Shown here: piece by piece, positions 54,132 through 63,076 of the stretch
Layout: each line of letters begins with the position of its first letter
Position numbering within the stretch: the first letter of the stretch is position 1
Assembly (NCBI RefSeq): GCF_012911005.2
Contig: NZ_WTVS01000019.1
Span: 25,213 to 89,212, forward strand
DNA: 64,000 nucleotides
Source: Aromatoleum toluolicum
GTDB taxonomy: Bacteria; Pseudomonadota; Gammaproteobacteria; Burkholderiales; Rhodocyclaceae
Direction: 5' to 3'
Notes under the pieces: generated by a model
The model's database searches: none
Told to the model about the DNA's origin: nothing
The model's input: only the letters and a program-made list of their open reading frames with translations
Made by a program: the position numbers and the translations under genes

Positions 54132-54899
54132 ATGAAGCTGAAGGTGCTGGGCTGCAGCGGAGGCATTGGCGGACCCGAGGCCCGCACGACCGCCTTTCTC
54201 GCCGACGATGACATCCTGATCGACTGTGGCACCGGGGTTGGCGACCTGGAGCTGGAGGCCCTTGCGGCCGTCGATCACATCTTCGTCACGCACTCGCATA
54301 TGGACCACATCGCGGCGATTCCGTTGATCGTCGATGCGGTCGGCGAAATGCGCGGCGTGCCGATCACCGTGCATGCGATCCCCGAAGTCCTGCGCATCCT
54401 GCGCGCCCATGTCTTCAACTGGCTGATCTGGCCCGATTTCACGGCCATTCCCGATCGGCGCAGACCCTTCCTGCGATTTCAGCCGATCAAGGTCGGCGAG
54501 GAGGTCAGGCTCGGTACGCGCACGATCACTGCGCTGCCGGCACTGCACAGCGTGCCCGCGGTCGCCTATTGTCTCGACAGCGGGAACGGCCAGTTGGTGT
54601 ATACGGGGGACACCACGTACTCGCCGGAACTGGTGGCGGCAATCAATGCCTGCCGCGACCTGCGCCACCTGATCATCGAGACCGCCTTTTCCGATGAGCA
54701 GCACGGACTGGCGCTCGCTGCGCGTCATCTGAGCCCGAGCATGGTGGCAGCCTTTCTCAACGAAATCGCGCGCACCCCCGAAGTGCATATCAGCCATATC
54801 AAGCCGGGGCAGGGCGAGCGCGTCATGGCGCAGATCGCGGCCGCGGGGGCGCGTCTGCACGCGATCGCGTTGCGGCAGGGGCAGGTCATCGAGTTCTGA
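54132..54899 (+). CDS. Metallo-beta-lactamase-fold phosphodiesterase (class II cNMP-PDE-like)
   Basis: A 255-aa dinuclear-metal hydrolase. The MBL motif HSHMDH (His54, His56, Asp58, His59), ALHSVPAVAYCLDSG, GDTTYSPELVAAINACRDLRHLIIETAFSDEQ, and the last His in VHISHIKPGQGE are present. The arrangement resembles class II 3',5'-cyclic-nucleotide phosphodiesterases (PDE1/CpdP type), including the E-T-A-F-S segment. RNase Z-like activity is an alternative, but the long family-specific tRNA exosite is not seen. It follows the FHA gene by 115 bases and precedes the GAF-ATPase by 79 bases. Confidence 0.85.
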   Translation: MKLKVLGCSGGIGGPEARTTAFLADDDILIDCGTGVGDLELEALAAVDHIFVTHSHMDHIAAIPLIVDAVGEMRGVPITVHAIPEVLRILRAHVFNWLIWPDFTAIPDRRRPFLRFQPIKVGEEVRLGTRTITALPALHSVPAVAYCLDSGNGQLVYTGDTTYSPELVAAINACRDLRHLIIETAFSDEQHGLALAARHLSPSMVAAFLNEIARTPEVHISHIKPGQGERVMAQIAAAGARLHAIALRQGQVIEF

Positions 54900-54978
54900 T
54901 TCTCGCGCTGCCCGGGTATCGCTAGAATGGCCGGTTCCGAATGCTTGCCATTCAACCGTCCCGCACAGCAGGTACCGC

Positions 54979-57339
54979 ATGTCCATCAGCACGACGCAAG
55001 GAAGACCCGGAGCCGGGGGAGAGGTCGCGATGCGGCTGGCCTTCTTCAAGGGCCTGCAGGCGATCACCGCCCGCATCCACGCGAGCAAGGATATCGACGA
55101 GATCGTGTCCGAGCTGTCGACCGAGCTGTGCGCGCTGTTTGCGGCCGAACGCCTGTCGTTTTTCGTCGTCAACGAAAGCGGTTCGCACCTGGTGGCCCGG
55201 GTCAAGACCGGCCGCGGAGCAGCGCCGGGCGCACGCCTGCCGATCGACGAGAGCAGCATTGCGGGTTACGTTGCGCTGACCCGCGAGGCGCTCAATCTGC
55301 ATGACGTCTATGATGCCGTCGAGCTTGCCGCGATCTCGCCGGCGCTGCGTTTTCGCACCATCAGCGACAACCTTGCCGGGGTGCGCACGCGGCAGATGCT
55401 GTGCGCGCCGATCGTCGATCCGAACAGCGACAAGCTGCACGGCGTCATCCAGGTGATCAATCCGCTGAGCGGTGCGGATTTCTCGCCCGTCGCGAAGGAA
55501 GGCCTGCTGGGGCTGGCGCAGACGCTCGGCGTGGCCTTCGCGCAGCGCAGCAACGCGCCGGCGGCGCTACGCTCGCGCTACGACGCGTTGATTGCCGATG
55601 GGCGCCTCGTTGCGGGCGAGATGGATGACGCGATGCGGATTTCGCGCGAGACCGGCGCCCACGTCGAGGACGTGCTGGTGGAAAAGTACGGCCTCAGCCT
55701 GCCGCTGATCGGCGACGCGGCCGCACGCTTCTTCAACGTCGCGTACGAGCCTTTCCGCACCGACCGCGTCAAGCAGATGGACCTGCTGCGCAACATCAAG
55801 CGCGAATATGTGCAGCAGAACCAGTGGTTGCCGCTGGAGGAGACCAACGAGGGCGTCATCCTGCTCACCTACGATCCCGAGCAGGTGCGCGTGTCGCGCG
55901 TCGCCGAGAACGTGTTCCCGCGGAAGAAGCTCGCCTATCGCGTGACGACGCACTGCGAGTTCGAGCAGACCGTCGACCATTACTTCGAGCCGACGATCGA
56001 GAGCGGTTCGGTCGATGATCTGCTGCACGACCTCATGGACGACGAGCAGGAGGGCTCGGTCGCAGACGACGTCTCCGCGGCGGCCGACAACGAGCTCGTC
56101 AAGCTCGTGAACAAGATCATCATCGATGCGCATCGCCAGGGCGCTTCCGACATCCACATCGAACCGCGGCCGGGCAAGGAAAAGACGCTGATCCGCTTCC
56201 GCAAGGACGGCACGCTCGTGCCCTATATCCAGATCCCCGCGAGCTACCGCAATCCGCTCGTCACGCGCATCAAGATCATGTGCGACCTGGACATTTCCGA
56301 GCGCCGCCGGCCGCAGGACGGCAAGATCAAGTTCCGCAAGTTCGCGCCGCTCGACATCGAGCTGCGCGTCGCCACGGTGCCGACCGCGGGCGGAATGGAA
56401 GACGTCGTGATGCGCCTGCTCGCCGACAGCGAACCGCTGCCGCTCGACAAGCTCGGGCTCAGTCCGCACAACCTCGCGCGCCTGAAATCGGTGATCGTGA
56501 AGCCCTACGGCCTGTTCTTCGTGTGCGGCCCGACCGGTTCGGGCAAGACGACGACGCTGCATTCCATCCTTGGCCACATCAACACGCCCGAGACCAAGAT
56601 CTGGACCGCCGAGGATCCGGTCGAAATCACGCAGAAGGGCCTGCGCCAGGTGCAGGTGAACCGCAAGGCGGGGCTGGATTTCGCGACCATGATGCGCTCC
56701 TTCCTGCGCGCCGACCCGGACGTGATCATGGTCGGCGAGATGCGCGACAAGGAGACCGTGTCGGTCGGCATCGAGGCTTCGCTCACCGGCCACCTCGTGT
56801 TCTCGACGCTGCACACCAACAGCGCGCCGGAATCGATCGTGCGCCTGCTCGACATGGGCATGGATCCGTTCAACTTCGGCGACGCGCTGCTCGGCGTGCT
56901 CGCGCAGCGCCTCACCAAGCGCCTGTGCAAGTGCAAGGAGGCCTATCGCCCGGACGACGGCGAAGTACAGCAGATCCTCGACGAGTACTGCGAGGACATG
57001 GCAGGGACGCCGGATTTCCAGGCCGATCCGGCGGTGGCGCGCGCGGCGGTGCTGGCGCGGCTGAAGGCCGAGCATGGCGGTGCCGATGGACACTTCACGC
57101 TCTACCGCCCGGTGGGCTGCGCCGAGTGCAACGGCGGCTATCGCGGGCGCGTCGGCCTGCACGAGCTGATGGTTGCCTCGAACGAGGTCAAGCGCCTGAT
57201 CCAGGAGCGCGCGCGCGTCGCGCAGCTGCTGGCGCTCGCGCTCGCGGAAGGCCTGCGCACGCTGCGCCAGGACGGCATCGAGAAGGTCTTGGCCGGGGTC
57301 ACCGACATGGAGCAGGTGCGGCGCGTGTGCGTGCGATGA
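54979..57339 (+). CDS. GspE/PilB-family secretion ATPase with N-terminal GAF domain
   Basis: A 786-aa hexameric-type secretion/pilus ATPase. Residues about 25-190 form a GAF domain (LQAITARIHASKDIDEIVSELSTELCALFAAERLSFFVVNE ... MLCAPIVDPNSDKLHGVIQVINP). About 195-340 is a GSPII_E N-terminal/MshEN-like region. About 350-780 is the ATPase with ASDIHIEPRPGKEKTLIRFR, Walker A GPTGSGKTT (517-525), Asp-box/Walker B SFLRADPDVIMVGEMRD near 580, HTNSAPESIVRLLDMG, and Cys pairs CKC and CAEC of the C-terminal metal-binding module. No pilin, platform or secretin gene is nearby. A TAGAAT (54923-54928) suggests its own promoter. Confidence 0.93.
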   Translation: MSISTTQGRPGAGGEVAMRLAFFKGLQAITARIHASKDIDEIVSELSTELCALFAAERLSFFVVNESGSHLVARVKTGRGAAPGARLPIDESSIAGYVALTREALNLHDVYDAVELAAISPALRFRTISDNLAGVRTRQMLCAPIVDPNSDKLHGVIQVINPLSGADFSPVAKEGLLGLAQTLGVAFAQRSNAPAALRSRYDALIADGRLVAGEMDDAMRISRETGAHVEDVLVEKYGLSLPLIGDAAARFFNVAYEPFRTDRVKQMDLLRNIKREYVQQNQWLPLEETNEGVILLTYDPEQVRVSRVAENVFPRKKLAYRVTTHCEFEQTVDHYFEPTIESGSVDDLLHDLMDDEQEGSVADDVSAAADNELVKLVNKIIIDAHRQGASDIHIEPRPGKEKTLIRFRKDGTLVPYIQIPASYRNPLVTRIKIMCDLDISERRRPQDGKIKFRKFAPLDIELRVATVPTAGGMEDVVMRLLADSEPLPLDKLGLSPHNLARLKSVIVKPYGLFFVCGPTGSGKTTTLHSILGHINTPETKIWTAEDPVEITQKGLRQVQVNRKAGLDFATMMRSFLRADPDVIMVGEMRDKETVSVGIEASLTGHLVFSTLHTNSAPESIVRLLDMGMDPFNFGDALLGVLAQRLTKRLCKCKEAYRPDDGEVQQILDEYCEDMAGTPDFQADPAVARAAVLARLKAEHGGADGHFTLYRPVGCAECNGGYRGRVGLHELMVASNEVKRLIQERARVAQLLALALAEGLRTLRQDGIEKVLAGVTDMEQVRRVCVR

Positions 57340-57422
57340 GCCGTCGCGATCGGGCGAGCCCCGTGGGCGCGCGGGCTGCCTGAGCGGTTAGAATCGTGCC
57401 AGCCCAACAGGAGAACCCGACC

Positions 57423-58118
57423 ATGTTCCGCATCGCCCCCAGCCTGCTCTCGGCCGACTTCGCCCGCCTCGGCGAGGAAGTGCGCAACGTCATCGCCGCC
57501 GGCGCGGACTGGATCCACTTCGACGTGATGGACAACCATTACGTGCCGAACCTCACGATCGGCCCGCTGGTGTGCGAGGCGATCCGCCCGCACACCGAGG
57601 CGCCGATCGACGTGCACCTGATGGTGAAGCCGGTCGACCGCATCATCCCCGACTTCGCCAAGGCCGGCGCGAACGTGATCACCTTCCACCCGGAAGCCTC
57701 CGACCACATCCACCGCACGCTTTCGCTGATCCGCGACCATGGCTGCAAGTCGGGCCTGGTGTTCAATCCGGCCACGCCGCTGCACTACCTCGACCACGCG
57801 CTCGACGACATCGACATGGTGCTGCTGATGAGCGTGAACCCCGGCTTCGGCGGGCAGAAGTTCATCCCCGGCACGCTCGCCAAGCTGCGCGCGACGCGCG
57901 CACGGCTCGACGCCTACGAGGCGGCGAGCGGGCGCCGCATCCTGCTGCAGATCGATGGTGGCGTGAAGGTCGACAACATCGCCGAAATCGCCGCCGCGGG
58001 TGCCGACACCTTCGTCGCCGGCTCGGCGGTGTTCGGTGCCGGGCGGGACAGCGACCCCAACCGCTACGACAGCGTGATCAACGCCCTGCGCGCCGAGCTC
58101 GCCAAGGTCAAGCAGTGA
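57423..58118 (+). CDS. rpe: Ribulose-phosphate 3-epimerase
   Basis: Interconverts ribulose-5-P and xylulose-5-P. The 231-aa TIM barrel has the canonical [17 protein letters not shown] start, [19 protein letters not shown] with metal-binding His/Asp, [29 protein letters not shown] and [11 protein letters not shown]. The start at 57423 (MFRIAP) follows the family and has AGGAGA upstream; a start at 57396 is rejected. A TAGAAT at 57389-57394 may be its -10. It overlaps gph. Confidence 0.98.
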   Translation: MFRIAPSLLSADFARLGEEVRNVIAAGADWIHFDVMDNHYVPNLTIGPLVCEAIRPHTEAPIDVHLMVKPVDRIIPDFAKAGANVITFHPEASDHIHRTLSLIRDHGCKSGLVFNPATPLHYLDHALDDIDMVLLMSVNPGFGGQKFIPGTLAKLRATRARLDAYEAASGRRILLQIDGGVKVDNIAEIAAAGADTFVAGSAVFGAGRDSDPNRYDSVINALRAELAKVKQ

Positions 58119-58804
58119 GTGAAGCAGTGAGCCTCGCGCGCTTCCCGGTGCGGGCGGTGCTGTTCGACCTCGACGGCACCCTGCTCGACACGATCCACGA
58201 CCTGGCCGACGCGGCCAACCTGATGCTCGCCGAGATGGGCCGCGCGGCGCGTCCGCTCGAACAGATCCACTCCTTCGTCGGCAAGGGCATCCCCAACCTC
58301 GTGCGCCGCTGCATGACCGAGGACGCCGCGGCGGGCGACGACGAAATCGATCACGCGGTCGTTGTGTTCAGGCGCCATTACGCGCTCGTGAATGGTCGCA
58401 GCACGCGCATCTACCCCGGCGTGGTCGAGACGCTGGAGGCGATGCGCGCGATGGACCTGAGGCTCGCGTGCGTCACCAACAAGGCCGAGGCCTTCACGCT
58501 GCCGCTGCTCGAACGCATGGGCCTGACGCCGTATTTCGGCGCGGTCGTCAGCGGCGACACGCTGCCGGTGAAGAAGCCCGACCCGGCCGTGCTGCACCAC
58601 GCATGCGAGCTGCTGGGCGTGCCGTCGCCGCAGGCGCTGATGATCGGCGATTCGGCCAACGACGCGCTCGCCGCCCGCGGCGCGGGCATGCCGGTGCTGC
58701 TCGTGACCTATGGATATAGCGAAGGCATGCCGGTGGACACCATCGAATGCGATGGGCTACTATCGGTCGCTACCGGGGCGCTCGACCGCATCGCAGCGGC
58801 GTGA
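58115..58804 (+). CDS. gph: Phosphoglycolate phosphatase
   Basis: HAD-superfamily phosphatase that removes phosphoglycolate. 229 aa: motif [19 protein letters not shown], cap domain, motif II region CVTNKAEAF, motif III Lys KKPDPAVL and motif [18 protein letters not shown]. The GTG at 58115 overlaps the rpe stop (GTGA). A second in-frame GTG at 58127 lies in a direct repeat of AAGCAGTGAG (58110-58119, 58122-58131), so the exact start is ambiguous by four codons. rpe-gph is a common pair. Confidence 0.95.
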   Translation: MSEAVSLARFPVRAVLFDLDGTLLDTIHDLADAANLMLAEMGRAARPLEQIHSFVGKGIPNLVRRCMTEDAAAGDDEIDHAVVVFRRHYALVNGRSTRIYPGVVETLEAMRAMDLRLACVTNKAEAFTLPLLERMGLTPYFGAVVSGDTLPVKKPDPAVLHHACELLGVPSPQALMIGDSANDALAARGAGMPVLLVTYGYSEGMPVDTIECDGLLSVATGALDRIAAA

Positions 58805-58850
58805 AGCTCCGGCGCATATCCGCAAGACTCCATCATCCGATCGAGATATC

Positions 58851-58949
58851 GTGACCTACAGGAACCGGGATTCGGTAAAGGAAAGCACCCAGTTTGTCGC
58901 CGCGCAACTGCGCTGGCGCGGCTGGCGCTCGTGGCCTGCGGGCCACTGA
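58851..58949 (+). CDS. Candidate trp operon leader peptide
   Basis: A 32-codon frame in the 217-base gph-trpE gap starts with GTG and ends LRWRGWRSWPAGH, with Trp codons at 58914-58916, 58923-58925 and 58932-58934. Three Trp in seven codons directly before trpE is what a transcription-attenuation leader peptide would show. The ribosome-binding site is poor (GAGA), the start codon is uncertain, and the frame is open further upstream into gph in another phase. It is a hypothesis supported by position, Trp clustering and the overlapping hairpins that follow. Confidence 0.4.
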   Translation: MTYRNRDSVKESTQFVAAQLRWRGWRSWPAGH

Positions 58950-58983
58950 TACGCGACTGCTTCGCGGGCGACGACTTGCCCGC
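58931..58983 (+). promoter_or_regulatory. Overlapping hairpins before trpE (possible attenuator)
   Basis: Three stem-loops: GTGGCC/GGCCAC (58931-58946, covering the third Trp codon), CGCGA/TCGCG (58952-58966) and GCGGGC/GCCCGC (58964-58983). The second and third share bases 58964-58966 and exclude each other. No U tract follows the last one, so classical intrinsic termination is not proven. Confidence 0.4.
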
Positions 58984-59021
58984 ACCCCTTGCCGAATTGA
59001 ACCGTTTTCCGTGGAGTCTCC

Positions 59022-60509
59022 ATGCTTGAGCAGGAATTCAACGCGCTGGCCGCGCAGGGCTACAACCGCATCCCGGTCACGCTCGAAACCTTCGCCGACC
59101 TCGACACGCCGCTGTCGATCTACCTGAAGCTCGCCAACGAACCGTATTCCTACCTGCTCGAATCGGTGCAGGGCGGCGAGCGCTTCGGCCGCTATTCGAT
59201 GATCGGGCTGGCGGCCTCGACGCGCATCGAGGTGTACGGCCGCTCGGCGCTGCTGCTGACCGGCAACCGCCTCGTCGAGCGGCGCGACTACGGCGACCCG
59301 CTGAATTACGTCGCCGAGTTCATGGAGCGCATCAAGGTGCCGCCGCGCGACGGCCTGCCGCGCTTCGCGGGCGGACTGGTCGGCTGCTTCGGCTACGACA
59401 CCGTGCGCTACATCGAGCCGCGCCTCGCCCACGCGCAGAAGGCGGACACGATCGGCACGCCGGACATCCTGCTGCTGCTGTCCGAGGAAATCGCGATCGT
59501 CGACAACCTCTCGGGCAAGCTCACGCTGGTCGTGTATGCCGAGCCGGAAGTGCCGGGCGCCTTCAAGCGCGCGAAGAAGCGCCTGCGCGAACTCCTCGCG
59601 CGGCTGCGCGCGCCGGTGCAGATTCCCGAGGACATGCACGCCGAGCCGCAGCCGGCGGTGTCGAGCTTCGGCGAGGAAGCCTTCAAGGCCGCGGTGAATC
59701 GCGCCAAGCAGTACATCGTCGACGGCGACATCATGCAGGTCGTGCTGTCGCAGCGCATGAGCAAGCCCTACGCGGCGAGCCCGATGGCGCTGTACCGCGC
59801 GATCCGCTCGCTGAACCCCTCGCCCTACATGTTCTATTTCAACTTCGAGGACTTCCACGTCGTCGGAGCGTCCCCGGAGATCCTCGTGCGCCTCGACGAG
59901 GACGGGCAGGGCAAGCGCGTCACGGTGCGCCCGATCGCCGGCACCCGGCCGCGCGGCGCGACGCCGGCCGAGGACGAGGCGCTGGAAGCCGACCTGCTGG
60001 CCGACGAGAAGGAGCGCGCCGAGCACCTGCAACTGCTGGACCTCGGGCGCAACGATGCCGGGCGCGTCGCCGAGACCGGCAGCGTCCGGGTCACCGACCA
60101 GTTCACGATCGAGCGCTATTCGCACGTGATGCACATCGTGTCGAACGTCGAGGCGCGCCTGAAGGACGGGCTCAACGCGCTGGCGGTGCTGCGCGCGACC
60201 TTCCCCGCCGGCACGGTGTCGGGGGCGCCGAAGCTGCGCGCGATGGAGATCATCGACGAGCTCGAACCGGTCAAGCGTGGCATCTACGCGGGCGCGGTCG
60301 GCTACATCGGCTTTCATGGCGACATGGACCTCGCGATCGCGATCCGCACCGCGGTGATCAAGGACGGTCACATCCACGTGCAGGCCGGCGCCGGCATCGT
60401 CGCCGACTCCAACCCGGATGCCGAATGGACGGAGACGCAGAACAAGGCGCGCGCGATGCTGCGTGCCGCGGAAATGGCGGAATCCGGGCTCGATACCCGC
60501 ATCGACTGA
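59022..60509 (+). CDS. trpE: Anthranilate synthase component I TrpE
   Basis: Makes anthranilate from chorismate with TrpG. At 495 aa it shows the tryptophan-feedback segment [34 protein letters not shown], and the catalytic domain with [87 protein letters not shown] and [16 protein letters not shown] (59013-59016) precedes the ATG. Retention of LLES implies normal feedback inhibition. trpE leads trpG-trpD-trpC. Confidence 0.98.
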   Translation: MLEQEFNALAAQGYNRIPVTLETFADLDTPLSIYLKLANEPYSYLLESVQGGERFGRYSMIGLAASTRIEVYGRSALLLTGNRLVERRDYGDPLNYVAEFMERIKVPPRDGLPRFAGGLVGCFGYDTVRYIEPRLAHAQKADTIGTPDILLLLSEEIAIVDNLSGKLTLVVYAEPEVPGAFKRAKKRLRELLARLRAPVQIPEDMHAEPQPAVSSFGEEAFKAAVNRAKQYIVDGDIMQVVLSQRMSKPYAASPMALYRAIRSLNPSPYMFYFNFEDFHVVGASPEILVRLDEDGQGKRVTVRPIAGTRPRGATPAEDEALEADLLADEKERAEHLQLLDLGRNDAGRVAETGSVRVTDQFTIERYSHVMHIVSNVEARLKDGLNALAVLRATFPAGTVSGAPKLRAMEIIDELEPVKRGIYAGAVGYIGFHGDMDLAIAIRTAVIKDGHIHVQAGAGIVADSNPDAEWTETQNKARAMLRAAEMAESGLDTRID

Positions 60510-60591
60510 ACCTGCGGAGCGGCGGCCGTCGCGCCGCCGGTTCCGCCGTCCGGTTCGCCCCGCGGGCCGGCGCGCAAGAAGGAATGCATCC

Positions 60592-61167
60592 ATGCTGCTG
60601 ATGATCGACAACTACGACAGCTTCACCTACAACCTCGTGCAGTACTTCGGCGAGCTCGGGGCGCAGGTGAAGGTGTATCGCAACGACGAAATCACCCTCG
60701 AACAGATCGCGCTGATGAAACCCGAGCAGCTCGTCATCTCGCCCGGGCCCTGCACGCCGGCCGAGGCCGGCATCTCGGTACCGGCGATCCGTGAGTTCGC
60801 CGGCAAGATCCCCCTCCTCGGCGTGTGCCTCGGCCACCAAAGCATCGGCGCGGCCTTCGGCGGCAGGATCGTGCACGCCAAGCGCCTGATGCACGGCAAG
60901 ACTTCGCCGGTGCATCACGAGGACGTCGGCGTGTTCAAGGGGCTGCCCAACCCCGTGACCTGCACGCGCTACCATTCGCTGGCGATCGAACGCGAGAGCC
61001 TGCCCGACTGCCTTGAGGTGACGGCGTGGACCGACGACGGCGAGATCATGGGCGTGCGCCACAAGACGCTCGCGGTCGAGGGGGTGCAGTTCCACCCCGA
61101 GTCCATCCTGACCGAACACGGCCACGCGATGCTCAAGAATTTCCTCGACCAGAGCCGTGAGAAGTAA
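60592..61167 (+). CDS. trpG: Anthranilate synthase glutaminase component TrpG
   Basis: Class I glutamine amidotransferase subunit, 191 aa. It begins [23 protein letters not shown]. Oxyanion loop [11 protein letters not shown], nucleophile Cys79 in [15 protein letters not shown], and catalytic His168/Glu170 in [10 protein letters not shown] complete the triad. The start at 60592 is by family N-terminus; AAGAAGGA lies just upstream. It may also serve para-aminobenzoate synthesis, as in other betaproteobacteria (inference). Confidence 0.98.
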   Translation: MLLMIDNYDSFTYNLVQYFGELGAQVKVYRNDEITLEQIALMKPEQLVISPGPCTPAEAGISVPAIREFAGKIPLLGVCLGHQSIGAAFGGRIVHAKRLMHGKTSPVHHEDVGVFKGLPNPVTCTRYHSLAIERESLPDCLEVTAWTDDGEIMGVRHKTLAVEGVQFHPESILTEHGHAMLKNFLDQSREK

Positions 61168-61236
61168 GAGCTGAGGTGAGAACTGAGGTGAACCCGAGCG
61201 CAGGCTCGTGGTCTGCATGAACAGACAAGGATTGCC

Positions 61237-62268
61237 ATGACGATTACTGCCCAGGACGCGCTGCAGCGCACGATCGACCACCGCGAGATCTTCTACGACG
61301 AGATGCTGTCGCTGATGCGCCAGATCATGGCCGGCGAGATCTCGCCGGTGATGACCGCCGCGATCCTCACCGGCCTGCGCGTGAAGAAGGAGACGATCGG
61401 CGAGATCACCGCCGCCGCGACCGTGATGCGCGAGCTGTCGACCAAGGTGCAGGTCGCGGGGCCGGACCAGAACTTCCTCGACATTGTCGGGACCGGCGGC
61501 GACGGCGCCAACACCTTCAACATCTCGACGACGACGATCTTCGTCGCCGCGGCGGCCGGAGCACGCGTGGCCAAGCACGGCGGGCGCAGCGTGTCGTCGA
61601 AGAGCGGCGCCGCGGACGTGCTCGAGGCGATGGGCGTGAAGCTCGGTGCGACGCCCGAGCAGGTCGCGGCCTCGATCGAGGCCACCGGCATCGGCTTCAT
61701 GTTCGCGCCGGCCCACCACAGTGCGATGAAGAACGTCGCGCCGGTGCGCCGCGAGATGGGCGTGCGTACGATCTTTAACATCCTCGGCCCACTGACGAAC
61801 CCGGCCGGCGCACCGAACACGCTGATGGGCGTGTTCCACCCCGACCTCGTCGGCATCCAGGCGCGCGTGATGGAGCGCCTCGGTGCGGAGCATGTGCTGG
61901 TCGTGTATGGCCTGGACGGCATGGACGAGGTGAGCCTGGGCGCCGCGACGATGGTCGGCGAGCTCAAGGACGGCGAGATCCGCGAGTACCAGATCCATCC
62001 CGAAGACTTCGGCATGGCGATGGCCGGCACGCGCAACCTGCAGGTGCAGAGCGCAGAGGAGTCGAAGGCGGTGCTGCTCGGCGTGCTCGACAACAAGCCG
62101 GGGCCGGCGCGCGACATCGTGATCCTGAATGCGGGCGTCGCCTTGTACACGGCGAACCTCGCCGACTCGATCGCCGACGGCATCGTGCGGGCGCGCGAAG
62201 TCATCGCCAGCGGCGCCGCAAGGGCGAAGCTCGACGAGTTCCTCGCCTTCAACCGGCAATTCGCGTGA
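61237..62268 (+). CDS. trpD: Anthranilate phosphoribosyltransferase TrpD
   Basis: Adds phosphoribose from PRPP to anthranilate. 343 aa with the PRPP/Mg motif [37 protein letters not shown], the anthranilate-binding [39 protein letters not shown], and [10 protein letters not shown]. It is not fused to trpG as in enterics. It lies 69 bases after trpG and 7 bases before trpC. Confidence 0.98.
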   Translation: MTITAQDALQRTIDHREIFYDEMLSLMRQIMAGEISPVMTAAILTGLRVKKETIGEITAAATVMRELSTKVQVAGPDQNFLDIVGTGGDGANTFNISTTTIFVAAAAGARVAKHGGRSVSSKSGAADVLEAMGVKLGATPEQVAASIEATGIGFMFAPAHHSAMKNVAPVRREMGVRTIFNILGPLTNPAGAPNTLMGVFHPDLVGIQARVMERLGAEHVLVVYGLDGMDEVSLGAATMVGELKDGEIREYQIHPEDFGMAMAGTRNLQVQSAEESKAVLLGVLDNKPGPARDIVILNAGVALYTANLADSIADGIVRAREVIASGAARAKLDEFLAFNRQFA

Positions 62269-62275
62269 GATCGGC

Positions 62276-63064
62276 ATGAGCGACATCCTGAACAAGATCC
62301 TCGCCGTGAAGGCAGAGGAAGTGGCGGCGGGCAAGGTGCTTCGACCCTTGGAGCGCGTGCGTGCGGAGGCCGAGTTCGCGCCGCCTGCGCGCGACTTCGT
62401 CGGTGCGCTGCGCGCGAAGATCGCCGCCGGCGACGCCGCGGTGATCGCCGAGGTCAAGAAGGCGAGCCCGTCGAAGGGCGTGATCCGCGCGGACTTCCGC
62501 CCGGCCGAGATCGCCGTGCAGTACGAGCGCGCGGGCGCGGCCTGCCTGTCGGTGCTAACCGACCGCCAGTTCTTCCAGGGCGCGCCCGAATACCTGCAGG
62601 CGGCGCGTGCGGCCTGCGCCCTGCCGGCGCTGCGCAAGGACTTTCTCGTCGACGCGTGGCAGGTCTATGAGGCGCGCGCGATGGGCGCGGACGCGATCCT
62701 GCTGATCGCCGCGGCGCTGGATCTCGCGCAGATGCAGGAGATGGAGGCGATCGCGACGAGTCTGGGCATGGCCGTGCTCGTCGAGGTGCATGACGCGGCC
62801 GAGCTCGACGTCGCGCTGCAGCTCGCGACCCCGCTCGTCGGCATCAACAACCGCAACCTGCGTAGCTTCGAAGTCAGCCTGCAGACGACGCTGGACCTGC
62901 TGCCGCGCGTCCCCGCCGGACGCATCGTCGTCACCGAGTCCGGCATCCTCAAGCCGCAGGACGTGGCGCTGATGCGGTCGAACGCCGTGCACGCCTTCCT
63001 CGTCGGCGAAGCCTTCATGCGTGCGCCGGATCCGGGCGAGGAGTTGCGCGCGCTGTTCGGCTGA
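62276..63064 (+). CDS. trpC: Indole-3-glycerol-phosphate synthase TrpC
   Basis: Converts carboxyphenylaminodeoxyribulose phosphate to indoleglycerol phosphate. The 262-aa monofunctional TIM barrel starts [20 protein letters not shown] and has the family motifs [90 protein letters not shown] and VTESGI. It is not fused to trpF. trpF, trpB and trpA are not in the window. Confidence 0.98.
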   Translation: MSDILNKILAVKAEEVAAGKVLRPLERVRAEAEFAPPARDFVGALRAKIAAGDAAVIAEVKKASPSKGVIRADFRPAEIAVQYERAGAACLSVLTDRQFFQGAPEYLQAARAACALPALRKDFLVDAWQVYEARAMGADAILLIAAALDLAQMQEMEAIATSLGMAVLVEVHDAAELDVALQLATPLVGINNRNLRSFEVSLQTTLDLLPRVPAGRIVVTESGILKPQDVALMRSNAVHAFLVGEAFMRAPDPGEELRALFG

Positions 63065-63076
63065 ACGGAGCGACGC

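Noticed and set aside
58710..58949. A 79-codon protein gene spanning the gph end and the trpE upstream region
   Set aside because: Its first part is out of phase within gph and has no support; only the distal Trp-rich segment in the true intergenic gap is kept, as a candidate leader peptide.
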